Source: Pseudomonas moorei
GTDB taxonomy: Bacteria > Pseudomonadota > Gammaproteobacteria > Pseudomonadales > Pseudomonadaceae
Length of the DNA: 64,000 nucleotides
Reading direction: 5' to 3'
Assembly (NCBI RefSeq): GCF_008801475.1
Contig: NZ_VZPP01000020.1
Span: 1-64,000, forward strand
Both the position numbers and the translations under genes were made by a program. Numbering within the stretch: the stretch's first letter is position 1; each line of letters begins with the position of its first letter. The notes beneath the pieces are model-generated. The model saw nothing but the letters and a program-made list of their open reading frames with translations. It had not been told where the DNA came from and did no database searches. This document shows, piece after piece, positions 48,707-57,505 of the stretch.

Positions 48707-49336
48707 ATGAACAAATTGATCGTGAGTCTGCTGTTGACCGTGGGGATCTCCGGCATTGCCCATGCTGCAGGTGAGCCAGCAAAACCTGGTGACGCCGCCG
48801 CAGGCCAGGCAAAAGCCGCCGTATGTGGTGCCTGTCATGGCCCGGATGGCAACAGCATGGCGCCTAACTTTCCAAAACTGGCCGGCCAGGGTGAACGCTA
48901 CCTGACCAAGCAATTGCACGACATCAAGTCGGGCAAGCGCACCGTTCTGGAAATGACGGGCCTGCTGACCAACCTGAGTGATCAGGACCTGGCCGATATC
49001 GCAGCCTATTTCTCCAGCCAGAAAGGCAGTGTCGGTGCCGCCGATGAGAAACTGGTCAAGCGCGGCGAGAATCTGTTCCGCGGCGGCGACCTGGCTAAAG
49101 GCCTGCCAGCCTGCACCGGTTGCCACTCGCCAAATGGCGCGGGCAATGCGGCAGCCGGCTTCCCGCACCTGGGCGGCCAACACGCTCAATACGTCGCCAA
49201 GCAACTGACCGAATTCCGCAAGGAAGAAGGTGGTCGCACCAACGATGGCGATACCAAACCGATGCAGAGCATTGCCAAAAAGCTGAGCGACGAAGACATC
49301 GCCGCAGTGTCCAGCTACATACAGGGCCTGCACTAA
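48707..49336 (+). CDS. cc4: Diheme cytochrome c4
   Basis: This 209-residue periplasmic protein has a signal peptide (1-20, AHA-AGEP) and two heme sites, CGACH at 40-44 and CTGCH at 136-140, each followed by a distal methionine region (NSMAPNFPKLAGQ and later KPMQSIAKKLS). It carries electrons to terminal oxidases, and in several bacteria is the donor to cbb3 oxidase. A terminator follows. Confidence 0.95.
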   Translation: MNKLIVSLLLTVGISGIAHAAGEPAKPGDAAAGQAKAAVCGACHGPDGNSMAPNFPKLAGQGERYLTKQLHDIKSGKRTVLEMTGLLTNLSDQDLADIAAYFSSQKGSVGAADEKLVKRGENLFRGGDLAKGLPACTGCHSPNGAGNAAAGFPHLGGQHAQYVAKQLTEFRKEEGGRTNDGDTKPMQSIAKKLSDEDIAAVSSYIQGLH

Positions 49337-49413
49337 GGCCGGTGAATCGGGCGCTGCGCAGGGGCTGCATCGACTGCAACGTTAACGCTCGATTAATCCG
49401 TCGCGGCAAGTAT

Positions 49414-49442
49414 AAAAAGGGTGGCTTTGGCCGCCCTTTTTT
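49414..49442 (+). terminator. Rho-independent terminator after cytochrome c4
   Basis: AAAAAGGGTGGC and GCCGCCCTTTTTT pair through a TTTG loop (one G-U), ending in a T-run. Confidence 0.85.
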
Positions 49443-49535
49443 GTGGCCGCTGCCGTTACACTACAGAACTCAAGCCCGCCAGGACCTGTCTGAAAACAGG
49501 TCGCGCGTGGCGATAAATTTGTCCAGGAGTAAAGC

Positions 49536-50177
49536 ATGCGTAATCTGATCATCAGCGCCGCACTCGTCGCTGCCAGCCTGTTCGGCATGACTGCCCAGGC
49601 CGCCGAAGCCCCCGCTGCCCCTTATGTCGAACTGACTAATCCGGTTCCGGTTGCCGTGCCTGGCAAGATCGAAGTGGTGGAGCTGTTCTGGTACGGCTGC
49701 CCGCATTGCTACGCATTCGAGCCGGTGATCAATCCGTGGGTCGAAAAACTGCCGTCCGATGTGAATTTCGTGCGTATCCCGGCCATGTTCGGCGGCCCAT
49801 GGGATGCCCACGGTCAAATGTTCCTGACCCTTGAAGCCATGGGCGTTGAGCACAAGGTGCACGCTGCGGTGTTCAATGCCATCCAGAAAGAACACAAGAA
49901 GCTCGTCGACAAGAATGACATGGCCGACTTCCTGGCCACGCAAGGCGTAGACAAGGACAAGTTCCTGGCCACTTTCGACTCCTTCGCCATCAAGGGCCAG
50001 ATCGTCAAGGCCCGCGAACTGGCCAAGAAATATGAAATCTCCGGCGTTCCAACCATGATCGTCAATGGCAAGTATCGCTTTGACGTGGGCTCTGCCGGTG
50101 GTGCCGAACAAGCCCTGCAACTGGCCGATAAACTGGTAGACAAAGAGCGAGCGGCTAACAAGGCTGCCGCCAACTAA
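49536..50177 (+). CDS. dsbA: Thiol:disulfide interchange protein DsbA
   Basis: This 213-residue periplasmic oxidase forms disulfides in exported proteins. It has a signal peptide ending AQA-AEAP, the active site CPHC (55-58) in FWYGCPHCYAFEP, and the cis-proline loop SGVPTMIV. ATG 49536 follows CCAGGAG. It lies 14 bases upstream of an endonuclease-family gene. Confidence 0.95.
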   Translation: MRNLIISAALVAASLFGMTAQAAEAPAAPYVELTNPVPVAVPGKIEVVELFWYGCPHCYAFEPVINPWVEKLPSDVNFVRIPAMFGGPWDAHGQMFLTLEAMGVEHKVHAAVFNAIQKEHKKLVDKNDMADFLATQGVDKDKFLATFDSFAIKGQIVKARELAKKYEISGVPTMIVNGKYRFDVGSAGGAEQALQLADKLVDKERAANKAAAN

Positions 50178-50191
50178 GCGCGGTACTCACC

Positions 50192-51070
50192 ATGCGCCGC
50201 TGGGGAACTGAACGCGTCGTTGGCCTGCATGATCCGCAGGTCAACGAGCACCATCTGAAGTCTACGGGCTTGCCCGCAGACAGCCGTCTACGCTTGCTCA
50301 GCTTCAATATCCAGGTCGGCATCAGTACCGAGCGCTACCGGCATTACCTGACCCGGGGCTGGCAACATCTGTTGCCGCACCCCGGGCGTGCCGACAATCT
50401 GCAAAAAATCGGCAACCTGCTCGGCGACTTCGACCTGGTCGCCTTGCAGGAAGCCGATGGCGGCAGCCTGCGTTCAGGCTACGTCAATCAAGTCGAACAT
50501 CTGGCCCAGCTCGGCGCCTTCCCCTACTGGTATCAACAACTCAATCGAAACCTCGGTCGCCTCGGCCAGCACAGCAATGGCGTGCTAAGCCGGCTGCGCC
50601 CGTGGGCGATTGAGGATCATCCGCTGCCGGGACCCAAGGGTCGCGGGGCGATTCTGGTGCGTTTCGGCGAAGGTCCGGAAGCACTGGTGGTGGTCATGAT
50701 GCATCTGGCACTGGGCGCCCGCGCCCGCAGCCTGCAACTGGCCTATATCCGCGACCTGATCGGGGACTATAAACACCAGGTACTGATGGGTGATATGAAC
50801 ACCCACGCCAGCGACTTGCTGCAAAACTCGCCATTGCGTGACCTCGGCCTGCTGGCCCCGCAACTGGAAGCGACCTTCCCCAGCTGGCGCCCGCAACGCT
50901 GCCTGGACCATATTCTGCTCAGCCCCAGCCTGACCCTTGAAAAGGTCGAGGTGCTGGCCCAACCCATTTCCGATCACCTGCCGGTCGCGGTAGAGATTCG
51001 TCTGCCGGGTTCGCTCACGGCCGATGCATTGCCCGCGTTGAGTCCTGCCCCTCGCGGATCCCTTGAATGA
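50192..51070 (+). CDS. Endonuclease/exonuclease/phosphatase family protein
   Basis: This 292-residue protein has the EEP fold (DNase I-like): RLLSFNIQVGI for the first metal-site Asn, LVALQEADGG with the catalytic glutamate, MGDMNTHASDLL, and the final DHILLSPSL and SDHLPVAVEIRL motifs. The substrate may be DNA, RNA or a phosphorylated lipid. It starts 15 bases after dsbA and overlaps the GGDEF gene by four bases (ATGA). It matches PA5488 by position. Confidence 0.85.
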   Translation: MRRWGTERVVGLHDPQVNEHHLKSTGLPADSRLRLLSFNIQVGISTERYRHYLTRGWQHLLPHPGRADNLQKIGNLLGDFDLVALQEADGGSLRSGYVNQVEHLAQLGAFPYWYQQLNRNLGRLGQHSNGVLSRLRPWAIEDHPLPGPKGRGAILVRFGEGPEALVVVMMHLALGARARSLQLAYIRDLIGDYKHQVLMGDMNTHASDLLQNSPLRDLGLLAPQLEATFPSWRPQRCLDHILLSPSLTLEKVEVLAQPISDHLPVAVEIRLPGSLTADALPALSPAPRGSLE

Positions 51071-53127
51071 GCGACGAAACACAGCGCTGGAAAGAGAAAT
51101 ACCTCAAAAGCATCGAACAACAGGAAAAGCTCGAACGTCGCTGGGACGCCCGGCTCGACTTGCTGCGTCGCGGCCTGGTACGAAGCACCCTGGCGGCGGA
51201 AGGCACCGACCGCGCCGTCGACCAGTGCATGAAGGAAATGCGCGAAGTGGTGCGCACCGATGACATGGACGCCGGCCTGGCCGCCCTGCTCCCGCGCCTG
51301 GAAAAAGCCGTGCTCGATTCCGAGCAGCGCCGGGAGACACGCGTCAACCAGACCAGCGCCGCACTGACCGCCCTGGTCACTCAACTGCAAAAGTTGCCGC
51401 TGCCCCGAGAAGTCCGGCGCCCCCTGAAGAATTTCGCCAAACAACTGGATAGCCGGGTCAGCCAGGCCCGCGAAATCCCTTTGCTCCTCAGTGAACTCAG
51501 CGGCCTGCAGGGCAAAGCCTTGAGTCAATTGGAGACCCCGGCAGAACCTGATCGCCCAGGCCTGCTGCAGCGGCTGTTCGGCCACCGTGAAGCCGATGAA
51601 GCGGCGGCCGCCCCAGAGCACGCTCCCATCGCATCGCCTGCCGAAGCCGTCCCGGCGCCAGTTTCCGTCGCACCTCCCGCCGCTGCGGAACTCACACCAG
51701 CTGTCGATGAGCCGCACGAGGCGCTTTGCGCGCCGCCCCAAGCCATTACCGCTGCACAGGCAATCGAGGCCTTACCCGCAACGCAAGAAGCACCTGTGGC
51801 CACCGCCGCTGTTGCGCCAGCCCCTGGATCTCAACAGGCGCCCGCCTTGCCTTCCGAGGCACAGGCCCAAGCGGATTCAGCGTCACCCGAAACCCCGGTG
51901 ACTCTCGCCGTCGCGCCAGCAGTTGAGGCTGAACAGGCGGTCAACCCCGACGAGCTGACCCCGACGGTGTTTCTCGACACCCTGCCGCTTCCCGCGCCCA
52001 TGGCCCAAGCCTTGGCGGCCATCGATCCCGAACAATCCGAGGACGACATTCTCTATGCCCTGCCGGACTCGCCCGAGCCATCGTACAGCTCGGTCGCCAA
52101 ACACATCGAAGACACACTGCTGGGCCTGCTCGATGACCTGACGCTACCCGAGCGTCACCGTCCGCAAGCCGAATCGATGCGCGATCGCCTGAAAAATGGA
52201 TTGAACTGGTACGAGTTACTGCCGATCCTCGACGATTTCGCCACCTTGATGCTGGCGATCTCCGATAGCGGCCAGCACGAATTCGAGGCTTACCTGCAAA
52301 GACTCAACGAACGACTCGAATCGTTCCAGAGCAATCTGCAGGCTGCCAGCGCCGGTCATGCCGACAACCGTTCTGCCGCGCAAGCCATGGACACGCAGAT
52401 CCGCGAACAAGTCGACGGCTTGCAAAGCAGCATGCATGAAGCGGCCGACCTGGATGACCTCAAGCGAGTTCTGGAAAACCATCTCGAAGGCCTGCTGGGC
52501 ACCATGGACCAGCACCGCAAGCAACGCGATGAGCGTGAGCAAGAAGTGGCGGGCCGCCTGCAAAGCCTGGCCGAACGGGTGGCCCACATGGAGCAGGAAG
52601 CCCAAGGCTTTCGCGAACACCTGGAAGAACAACGCCAGAAAGCCTTGATCGACCCACTGACCGGCCTGCCCAACCGCGCCGCCTGGAGCGAACGCCTGGA
52701 CCAGGAAATCAGCCATTGGCAGCGCCACGGCAACACGCTGATGCTGGCGATGCTGGACCTCGATCACTTCAAGCGCATCAACGATAACTACGGCCACCTG
52801 GCGGGCGACAAAGTACTGAAACTCATCGCCAGCGTGCTGCGCAAGCGCTTGCGCAGCACGGACTTCATTGCACGCTTCGGCGGAGAAGAGTTTGTCCTGT
52901 TGATGCCATCCACCGTGCCGGCAGCCGGCATGAAGCTGCTGGAACTCCTGCGCGCCTCCATTGAAGCCTGCCCTTTCCATTTCAAGGGTGAACGGGTAAC
53001 GATCACTATTTCCATGGGACTGACCGCGTTCAGGCCGGGAGAACATAGCGACCTGGTGCTCAAAAGAGCCGATCAGGCGCTCTACCGCGCCAAAAACGCA
53101 GGACGAAACCGGGTGGAACTGGGCTGA
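51067..53127 (+). CDS. Diguanylate cyclase (GGDEF domain)
   Basis: This 686-residue protein makes cyclic di-GMP. The GGDEF domain is at the C-terminus (about 525-685) with active-site GGEEF at 605-609. An RSTD inhibitory (I) site precedes it by five residues, so feedback inhibition is likely. N-terminal residues 1-170 are helical, 170-310 are rich in Ala, Pro and Glu, and a coiled stretch (about 400-520) precedes GGDEF. There is no transmembrane helix. By position it matches PA5487 (DgcH). A coupled start follows the endonuclease gene. Confidence 0.92.
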   Translation: MSDETQRWKEKYLKSIEQQEKLERRWDARLDLLRRGLVRSTLAAEGTDRAVDQCMKEMREVVRTDDMDAGLAALLPRLEKAVLDSEQRRETRVNQTSAALTALVTQLQKLPLPREVRRPLKNFAKQLDSRVSQAREIPLLLSELSGLQGKALSQLETPAEPDRPGLLQRLFGHREADEAAAAPEHAPIASPAEAVPAPVSVAPPAAAELTPAVDEPHEALCAPPQAITAAQAIEALPATQEAPVATAAVAPAPGSQQAPALPSEAQAQADSASPETPVTLAVAPAVEAEQAVNPDELTPTVFLDTLPLPAPMAQALAAIDPEQSEDDILYALPDSPEPSYSSVAKHIEDTLLGLLDDLTLPERHRPQAESMRDRLKNGLNWYELLPILDDFATLMLAISDSGQHEFEAYLQRLNERLESFQSNLQAASAGHADNRSAAQAMDTQIREQVDGLQSSMHEAADLDDLKRVLENHLEGLLGTMDQHRKQRDEREQEVAGRLQSLAERVAHMEQEAQGFREHLEEQRQKALIDPLTGLPNRAAWSERLDQEISHWQRHGNTLMLAMLDLDHFKRINDNYGHLAGDKVLKLIASVLRKRLRSTDFIARFGGEEFVLLMPSTVPAAGMKLLELLRASIEACPFHFKGERVTITISMGLTAFRPGEHSDLVLKRADQALYRAKNAGRNRVELG

Positions 53128-53231
53128 CGGACAATTGTTCCATATCATTTAAAAAACGCCCGATGGGTCTCCGTGCGCAAGGCAGTACGTTACACTGTTG
53201 CATTACTGTCTTGCGTGTATCGCCCTCCGCC

Positions 53232-54011
53232 ATGAAATACTTCGCTCTTATCGTGTCGCTGATCCTGTTGGCCGGTTGTGCCAGCGGTCCCCGCTTCGAC
53301 ACCAGCCACCCTTCCGCCAACCACGACAGCAGAATTCAGTTCGTGGTGCTGCATTACACCAATGCATCCCAGGAGCGTTCGCTTCAACTGCTCACCCACG
53401 GGGAAGTCAGTAGCCACTACCTGATCGGCGACGACAAGAACGCGACCATCTTCAAACTGATGGATGAAAACCAGCGCGCCTGGCACGCCGGTGACAGCCA
53501 ATGGCAAGGACGAACCTGGCTGAACTCCAGCTCCATCGGCATTGAAATCGTCAATCCTGGCTTTAAGGACACGCCAACCGGACGCCTCTGGTACCCCTAC
53601 AGTGAAGCGCAGGTCCAGTCACTGATCGTCCTGCTCAAGGACATCAGCAAGCGCCACGCCATCAGTCCTCGCAGCATCATCGGGCACAGCGACATCGCCC
53701 CGCTGCGCAAACTTGATCCCGGTCCGCTGTTTCCATGGAAGCGCCTGGCGAACGAAGGCATCGGCATCTGGCCGAACGAACAGGCGGTAGCGCGGCAACA
53801 AGCTCAATTCGAAGCACAACTGCCGAGCATCAGCTGGTTTCAGACTCAACTCGCGCGCTTCGGCTATGACACCCCGCAAACCGGCGAACTGGATGTAGCA
53901 ACCCGTCACGTGATTGCCGCCTTTCAAATGCACTTCAGGCCATCGCGCTTCGATGGCACCCCGGACGCGCAAACGGCAGCACTGCTGCAAGTGCTCAATC
54001 AGACAAAATAA
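53232..54011 (+). CDS. ampDh2: N-acetylmuramoyl-L-alanine amidase, lipoprotein (AmpDh2)
   Basis: This 259-residue zinc amidase trims peptides from muropeptides. It has lipobox LLAGC (Cys16), an Amidase_2 domain with zinc ligand His41 (VVLHYT), IGIEIVNPGF and IGHSDIAPLRKLDPGPLFPW, and a C-terminal peptidoglycan-binding PG_binding_1 domain (ELDVATRHVIAAFQMHFRP). This layout fits P. aeruginosa AmpDh2 (PA5485), an outer-membrane periplasmic amidase linked to AmpC control. ATG 53232 is used over 53163. Confidence 0.92.
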   Translation: MKYFALIVSLILLAGCASGPRFDTSHPSANHDSRIQFVVLHYTNASQERSLQLLTHGEVSSHYLIGDDKNATIFKLMDENQRAWHAGDSQWQGRTWLNSSSIGIEIVNPGFKDTPTGRLWYPYSEAQVQSLIVLLKDISKRHAISPRSIIGHSDIAPLRKLDPGPLFPWKRLANEGIGIWPNEQAVARQQAQFEAQLPSISWFQTQLARFGYDTPQTGELDVATRHVIAAFQMHFRPSRFDGTPDAQTAALLQVLNQTK

Positions 54012-54087
54012 TGACGCCCGCCCGACGGTCAACGCGGTTTCTCAAACAGCAGCTATAACTCATTGGTAATCCTTCGGATATTCCATA

Positions 54088-55701
54088 ATGGCCGCTGCTC
54101 GAGATACGTTCCGTAGCTGGTTCTATCGCCCCTGGTTTCTGGCGATGCTGGCTGCTGTCTTGAGCGCCTCCCTATTGCTGGCCGGCAGCTACTTTGTCGC
54201 CATCCAACAGGTCGAACAAAACGAAAGCCGCGAAATGAATGCCCAGGGCGCACGCTTTCTGGCCCGCCTGGAGCAACTGTTCGGGCAACTGCGAGAAAGC
54301 CTCGATGACCTGGAGGCGCAGCCATTGCGAACGTGCAATGACGAGATGATCGCAACCCTGCAGCAGGTCAGCTTCAATTACCGCTTTGTGTATGACGCCG
54401 CCTATATGGACGCGACGCGGATCTGCTCAAGCCGCCCACGCCAGGATGGCTTGCCGTTGACGCGGCCACCGGACATCAGGGGCCCCACCTACAGTTACTG
54501 GTTGAACACCACCACCGAACCCGATGAAAACCGTGCGGCGCTGATGCTCGGCCGTGGCAATTTTCGTGTGGCCACCTCTCGCGGCCACTTGACCGACATG
54601 GTCGACCTGTCACCGGGCAGCAGCCTGTTGGTGGTTCTCGACCATGGCACCAGGGTGATTCCGGTCCTGGGTGCCTCCCAGGTCTGGTCGCTGACGGAAC
54701 AATGGCCCCCCACCACCCGAGAAGCACTGCAAGTCACCCCATCACGCCTGATTTACCGCATGCCCACCGCCAACCCGGAATTCCAGCTGGTGTTGATCAG
54801 CCCCCGCACCGGCAACCATATACCGCCAATGTGGTGGTGGTTATTACCGGTCAGCCTGGTGCTTGCCGCCTTTGTCGGCTTTCTGGTGTTTCTGCTGGTT
54901 CGCCAGCGGCAGTCGCTGGACGCCGAACTGACCGGCGCCATTCGCCGCGGCGAGCTGCAGGTGCTGTATCAGCCGATTTTCGATCTCGACAGTCGCAACT
55001 GCGTCGGGGCCGAGGCCTTGCTGCGTTGGCGCCGGCCGGACGGCAGCCTGACCAGTCCCGACCTGTTCATTCCGATGGCGGAGAACACCGGCCAGATCCG
55101 GCAGATGACCGACTTCGTCCTGCAACGCCTGCTTGAGCAGCTCGGTCAATTGCTGCGGGCCAATCCGCAGCTATACATCTCGGTCAACCTGGCGGCATGT
55201 GATGTCATGGTCCCGCGTATCGGTCAGGTCATGGCGCGCCTGCTCACCCTGCACCGGGTCGCAGCCAGGCAAATTGCCTTTGAAGTCACGGAACGGGGAC
55301 TGATCGATGTCGAGGTGGCGCGGGAAAACCTGCAAGCCTTGCGGGACGTCGGGCATCAGGTACTGATCGATGATTTTGGCACCGGTTATTGCAGCCTTGC
55401 CTACCTGCAAACCTTGCCGGTGGATTGCCTGAAAATCGACAAGGCCTTTATTGATGCGCTGGGTCATGACGCGGCGAGCAGCGGCGTGGCCCCGCACATC
55501 ATTCACATGGCCCAGTCACTGCACTTAAAGGTCATCGCCGAGGGCATCGAGCATGAATCCCAGGCCGCGTTGCTGAGCAGTGAAGGCGTGAAATTCGGTC
55601 AGGGCTGGTTGTTCGCCCATGCGCTGAGCTCGGTACAGTTCATCGAACTGATCACTCGCGGTCGCCGGCTGACCAAGCGACGCCTCGACGATGAAGCGTA
55701 A
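54088..55701 (+). CDS. CSS-motif EAL-domain cyclic di-GMP phosphodiesterase
   Basis: This 537-residue membrane protein probably degrades c-di-GMP. It has transmembrane helices at about 14-35 and 249-272, with a periplasmic CSS domain between; the CSS motif is at 113-115 (RICSSRP). The EAL motif lies at 309-311 (VGAEALLRW), followed by EVTERGLID, DDFGTGYCSLAYLQ and IAEGIEHESQ. In CSS proteins, periplasmic disulfides controlled by DsbA keep the enzyme in check; dsbA is encoded 4 kb away. It is next to ampDh2 on the same strand. Confidence 0.9.
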   Translation: MAAARDTFRSWFYRPWFLAMLAAVLSASLLLAGSYFVAIQQVEQNESREMNAQGARFLARLEQLFGQLRESLDDLEAQPLRTCNDEMIATLQQVSFNYRFVYDAAYMDATRICSSRPRQDGLPLTRPPDIRGPTYSYWLNTTTEPDENRAALMLGRGNFRVATSRGHLTDMVDLSPGSSLLVVLDHGTRVIPVLGASQVWSLTEQWPPTTREALQVTPSRLIYRMPTANPEFQLVLISPRTGNHIPPMWWWLLPVSLVLAAFVGFLVFLLVRQRQSLDAELTGAIRRGELQVLYQPIFDLDSRNCVGAEALLRWRRPDGSLTSPDLFIPMAENTGQIRQMTDFVLQRLLEQLGQLLRANPQLYISVNLAACDVMVPRIGQVMARLLTLHRVAARQIAFEVTERGLIDVEVARENLQALRDVGHQVLIDDFGTGYCSLAYLQTLPVDCLKIDKAFIDALGHDAASSGVAPHIIHMAQSLHLKVIAEGIEHESQAALLSSEGVKFGQGWLFAHALSSVQFIELITRGRRLTKRRLDDEA

Positions 55702-55707
55702 AGGCCG

Positions 55708-57498
55708 CTAAACCGCGAGCGCCATATAGAACTGCGTGCCCTGCCCGGGTCGCGAATAAACCCCCATCCGCCCGCCGTGCAACTGAACGATCTCCTTGCA
55801 CAGTGCCAGACCCAGTCCGGCCCCGCCTTTCTTGCGGCCAACCTGCACAAAGGGCTCGAAGATGCGCCCCTGCTGCCCGTAGGCGATGCCTTCGCCATTA
55901 TCTTCGACGCTGATAATCACCCGCTCGCCATGGCGTCGGGCCTGCAACCGGATGAGACCACCCGGGGCGGTGTGGCGAAGCGCATTGTCGATCAGGTTGT
56001 CGAGCACACGGTCCAGTTGCGGCTGATCGGCCTGCAGGTGTGGCAATGGCCCCTGCATTTCCACCAACAACTCAATGCCCTTCTGCTCGGCACCTTCGGC
56101 AAATCGTAACCGCGCCTGTTCCAGCAAATCCTCGATGGAACAGGGCGCGAGCGTCAGTTTCTGCAGGCCATTCTGGTAACGGGAGAAATTCAGCAGATCG
56201 TTGATCAACTGCATCAGGCGCTGCATCTCTTCATTCACCGTGTCCAGCAAATCGGCTTCACGGGATTCTGCCGGGAAATGCGTGCGCTCGCGGAACAGGC
56301 CGAACGCCATGTGCATGCCGGTGACCGGGGTGCGCAGCTCATGGGAAGCGCGCAGCACGAACTCACTGCGTACACGCTCGAAGGCGCGCTGCTCGGTGAC
56401 GTCATGCAACACCATCACCGCACCGAGAATATGGCCCTGGGTATGGCTGACCGGTGTCAGGCTGTAGGTCAGCAGACGCGACTCGCCATCGACCTCGACA
56501 CTCAGATCCTCCGGCGCCCGCTCCAGCGTGCCGCCGCGCAGAACCAGTTGCAGCTGCTCATCGAGCTCGGGCCGCCCCAGTGCGGTGCCCAACCCTTGGC
56601 CAAGGCGATCGGTGTCCCAACCCAACTGACGCTGCGCTACCGGGTTGAGGTGCTCCAGGCGCCCCTGGCGATCAATCATCAGCAACCCGTCATCGATACT
56701 GTCGAGCACGGCCTGCAACCGCTGCTGACCCGCCAGCAACTCATCGACGTTAGTGGCCTGATGCTCACGCAGCGCCTCGGCCATGATCCCGAAACGCTTG
56801 GTCAACTGGTTCAACTCGACCGCCGAGGAAATCGGCAGCGTGACGTCAAATTTGCCTTGGCCGATATTGTCCGCCGCCTGCGCCAGAGCCTCGATGGGCT
56901 CGCCGAAGCGCCGGGCGATGGCATGAGCCGTCACGAAACCGATGATCAGCACCGCAAGCCCGACCAACCCCAGCAACCCGGCGATCAGCAGCGCACGCTC
57001 ACGGGACGAACGCTCGGTTGCGCTGATGTTATCCAGCGCATGCTTGTGCTCATTGAGCAAACCCGTGCGCAGCGCATTGAATTTTTCAGTGAGCTCCTGG
57101 TTGCCACTCAGCACATGTTTCGGCTCACCGGCCGCTTCATACGCCTGGATAAAGCTCAAGTAATCAGCCTTGGCCTTTCTGAAGCCGTCCTCGTTGCCCT
57201 CGACCGGCTGCTCCCCGGCGATGCCTTGTTCCAACAGCTCAAGGTAATGCTGTTTGGACGCCTCGAAGGCCGCTGCGTCGTGATTTTCACTGAGCATGAT
57301 GATCAGTTGATCACCCAGTGTCTGACGCAGTTTCAGCCCCAAGTCGAGGGTGACGAAGTTGTTGCGTACCAGTGCTTCCTGGCTACCGGCCATTTGCATC
57401 ACGCTGACCAGCCCGAGCAGAAGCCCGAGCAGCGCCACGGTGATCAGCGCGGAAATGCTCAGGAACAGCCGGGTCCGCAACTTCATCGCCAGTCTCAT
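55708..57498 (-). CDS. kinB: Sensor histidine kinase KinB
   Basis: This 596-residue sensor kinase is partner of AlgB. It has transmembrane helices at about 11-36 and 168-190, a periplasmic helical sensor, HAMP (about 190-245), PAS (about 255-370), HisKA with phospho-acceptor His386 in LRASHELRTPVTGM, and HATPase_c. The His position is one off the His385 known in P. aeruginosa, supporting ATG 57498. The start lies eight bases after the algB stop. In P. aeruginosa KinB opposes AlgB-driven alginate output. Confidence 0.94.
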   Translation of the reverse strand: MRLAMKLRTRLFLSISALITVALLGLLLGLVSVMQMAGSQEALVRNNFVTLDLGLKLRQTLGDQLIIMLSENHDAAAFEASKQHYLELLEQGIAGEQPVEGNEDGFRKAKADYLSFIQAYEAAGEPKHVLSGNQELTEKFNALRTGLLNEHKHALDNISATERSSRERALLIAGLLGLVGLAVLIIGFVTAHAIARRFGEPIEALAQAADNIGQGKFDVTLPISSAVELNQLTKRFGIMAEALREHQATNVDELLAGQQRLQAVLDSIDDGLLMIDRQGRLEHLNPVAQRQLGWDTDRLGQGLGTALGRPELDEQLQLVLRGGTLERAPEDLSVEVDGESRLLTYSLTPVSHTQGHILGAVMVLHDVTEQRAFERVRSEFVLRASHELRTPVTGMHMAFGLFRERTHFPAESREADLLDTVNEEMQRLMQLINDLLNFSRYQNGLQKLTLAPCSIEDLLEQARLRFAEGAEQKGIELLVEMQGPLPHLQADQPQLDRVLDNLIDNALRHTAPGGLIRLQARRHGERVIISVEDNGEGIAYGQQGRIFEPFVQVGRKKGGAGLGLALCKEIVQLHGGRMGVYSRPGQGTQFYMALAV

Positions 57499-57505
57499 TG
57501 GCGGC

